Assembly: GCF_018861125.1 (NCBI RefSeq)
Contig: NZ_JAHKQN010000020.1
Coordinates: forward strand, 251,831 to 315,830
Source: Cellulophaga baltica
Lineage (GTDB): Bacteria; Bacteroidota; Bacteroidia; Flavobacteriales; Flavobacteriaceae
Direction: 5' to 3'
DNA length: 64,000 bases
The notes below the pieces were generated by a model. It was not told the origin of the DNA and searched no databases. It saw nothing but the letters and a program-made list of their open reading frames with translations. Position 1 is the first letter of the stretch. The number at the start of each line of letters is the position of its first letter. The position numbers and the translations under genes are program-made. Positions 63,481-64,000 of this stretch are shown here, piece after piece.

Positions 63481-64000
63481 ATGAAAAAAACTACTTTTAA
63501 ATTATTAACATTAACCCTACTACTTGCTGGTTTTTCAGCCTGTAAAGATAAAGCTAAGAATAGCACTAGCACTTCGGAAGAAAGTGGAGAAGTTGTTGTT
63601 AATGTAAAGAAAGAAAACTTTCTTACTGCTAGTTTGGTTGAACCTATAACTATAGTAAGTAAAGAAATGTCTGATGGTACTACTGCAGATTGTTATAAGA
63701 TTGTAGCATCAGGCACACCTTCAGAACATGAAATGGGGCCTTGGTGTCCTGATAATATTTCAGATGATGCATCAAAAGGTGGTGTTTGGGCCGTTGATGG
63801 TGAACTTTACGATATAGATGGTGAGTTTATTAAAAATTTAGGTAATTTACTTGGTGACGATACATGGATGCTTTACGATAAAGAAACAGGTGAAATCACT
63901 AAAACCAAAACAAAGGATGAATGCAACGATGCTGCCAACCCTAATGTTGGTGAAGAATATAAAAATTATTGCGTTGAGTGTTTACCATCTTATGTTACCG
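63481..64000 (+). CDS. YHYH-family lipoprotein, partial (C-terminus beyond right edge)
   Basis: An ATG at 63481 gives MKKTTFKLLTLTLLLAGFSAC, a good lipobox, and 173 codons run to the right edge without a stop. The mature part has SGTPSEHEMGPWCPDNISDD, GGVWAVDGELYDIDGEFIKNL, LYDKETGEITKTKTKDEC and YCVECLPSYVT, which is the N-terminal region of a known flavobacterial YHYH-protein group. The YHYH motif itself would lie beyond the edge. It pairs with the YHYH fusion at 57687. Confidence 0.75.
   Translation, partial: MKKTTFKLLTLTLLLAGFSACKDKAKNSTSTSEESGEVVVNVKKENFLTASLVEPITIVSKEMSDGTTADCYKIVASGTPSEHEMGPWCPDNISDDASKGGVWAVDGELYDIDGEFIKNLGNLLGDDTWMLYDKETGEITKTKTKDECNDAANPNVGEEYKNYCVECLPSYVT

Noticed and set aside
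1-64000. CRISPR arrays, tRNA or rRNA genes, insertion sequences
   Set aside because: I saw no regularly spaced repeats, no cloverleaf sequence, and no transposase or terminal inverted repeats of an IS; the repeats at 52622-55921 are not IS-like.

Overview
The window is a low-GC piece of a Bacteroidota chromosome, most probably a marine Flavobacteriia. The evidence is the str-S10-spc ribosomal order without tuf, the TAnnTTTG-type -7 promoter boxes, the absence of Shine-Dalgarno sites, a SusC/SusD pair, many lipoproteins with a [AGS]C lipobox right after a short hydrophobic stretch, and families typical of this phylum (DUF5723, DUF7033, YHYH, CarboxypepD_reg-like). I cannot name a genus from the sequence alone.

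Layout. 1-11459 (minus): one long ribosomal run, rpsL-rpsG-fusA-rpsJ-rplC-rplD-rplW-rplB-rpsS-rplV-rpsC-rplP-rpmC-rpsQ-rplN-rplX-rplE-rpsN-rpsH-rplF-rplR-rpsE, with rpsE cut by the left edge. A good promoter lies before rpsL, and a structured 154-nt leader lies between rpsJ and rplC. 11877-17704 (plus): a SusC/SusD/surface-lipoprotein nutrient-uptake operon closed by a strong terminator. 17845-32586: housekeeping genes (rlmB, rhomboid, rarA, radC, mpl, a YjjG-type phosphatase, an AsmA-like protein) with envelope proteins of unknown function. 32673-36441 (minus): a secreted GH2 glycosidase and an LpxR-type lipid A deacylase broken by one frameshift in a homopolymer. 36598-41005 (plus): an ECF sigma factor, a one-TM protein, a CpxP/Spy-like protein, an EF-hand lipoprotein, a 48-aa lipoprotein, a lipoprotein arylsulfotransferase and a CxxCH heme-type DUF3365 lipoprotein. 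41006-51666: a DUF1275 membrane protein, an SBF-like transporter, a CLC-F type fluoride/proton antiporter, an SDR and a 2016-aa alpha-2-macroglobulin.

51747-57203 is the most unusual part. Seven small or medium genes, all on the plus strand and without visible promoters, are separated by related non-coding repeats. Each gene is preceded by a short core of the form GTTnnnnAAC or a variant. Two of the repeats (52622-52830 and 53784-53985) have long imperfect inverted arms that match each other, with mismatches that become G-T wobbles on the bottom strand and one compensatory base-pair change. Short cores before and after a gene are exact reverse complements of each other. This is the architecture of an integron-type gene-cassette array (attC-like sites), but no integrase is present and the cores do not fit the textbook consensus. 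One cassette gene encodes a zinc-ribbon/HNH-like protein.

57687-64000 (plus): a remarkable secreted fusion of a metallo-beta-lactamase fold, a YHYH domain and EF-hands, followed by a small EF-hand lipoprotein, a GAD-like/DUF1851 protein, a GNAT acetyltransferase, an N-terminal Cys-cluster/CarboxypepD_reg membrane protein overlapping a transglutaminase-like protease, and finally the start of a second YHYH lipoprotein cut by the right edge. Calcium-binding EF-hand and YHYH modules therefore recur on both sides of the cassette-like region.
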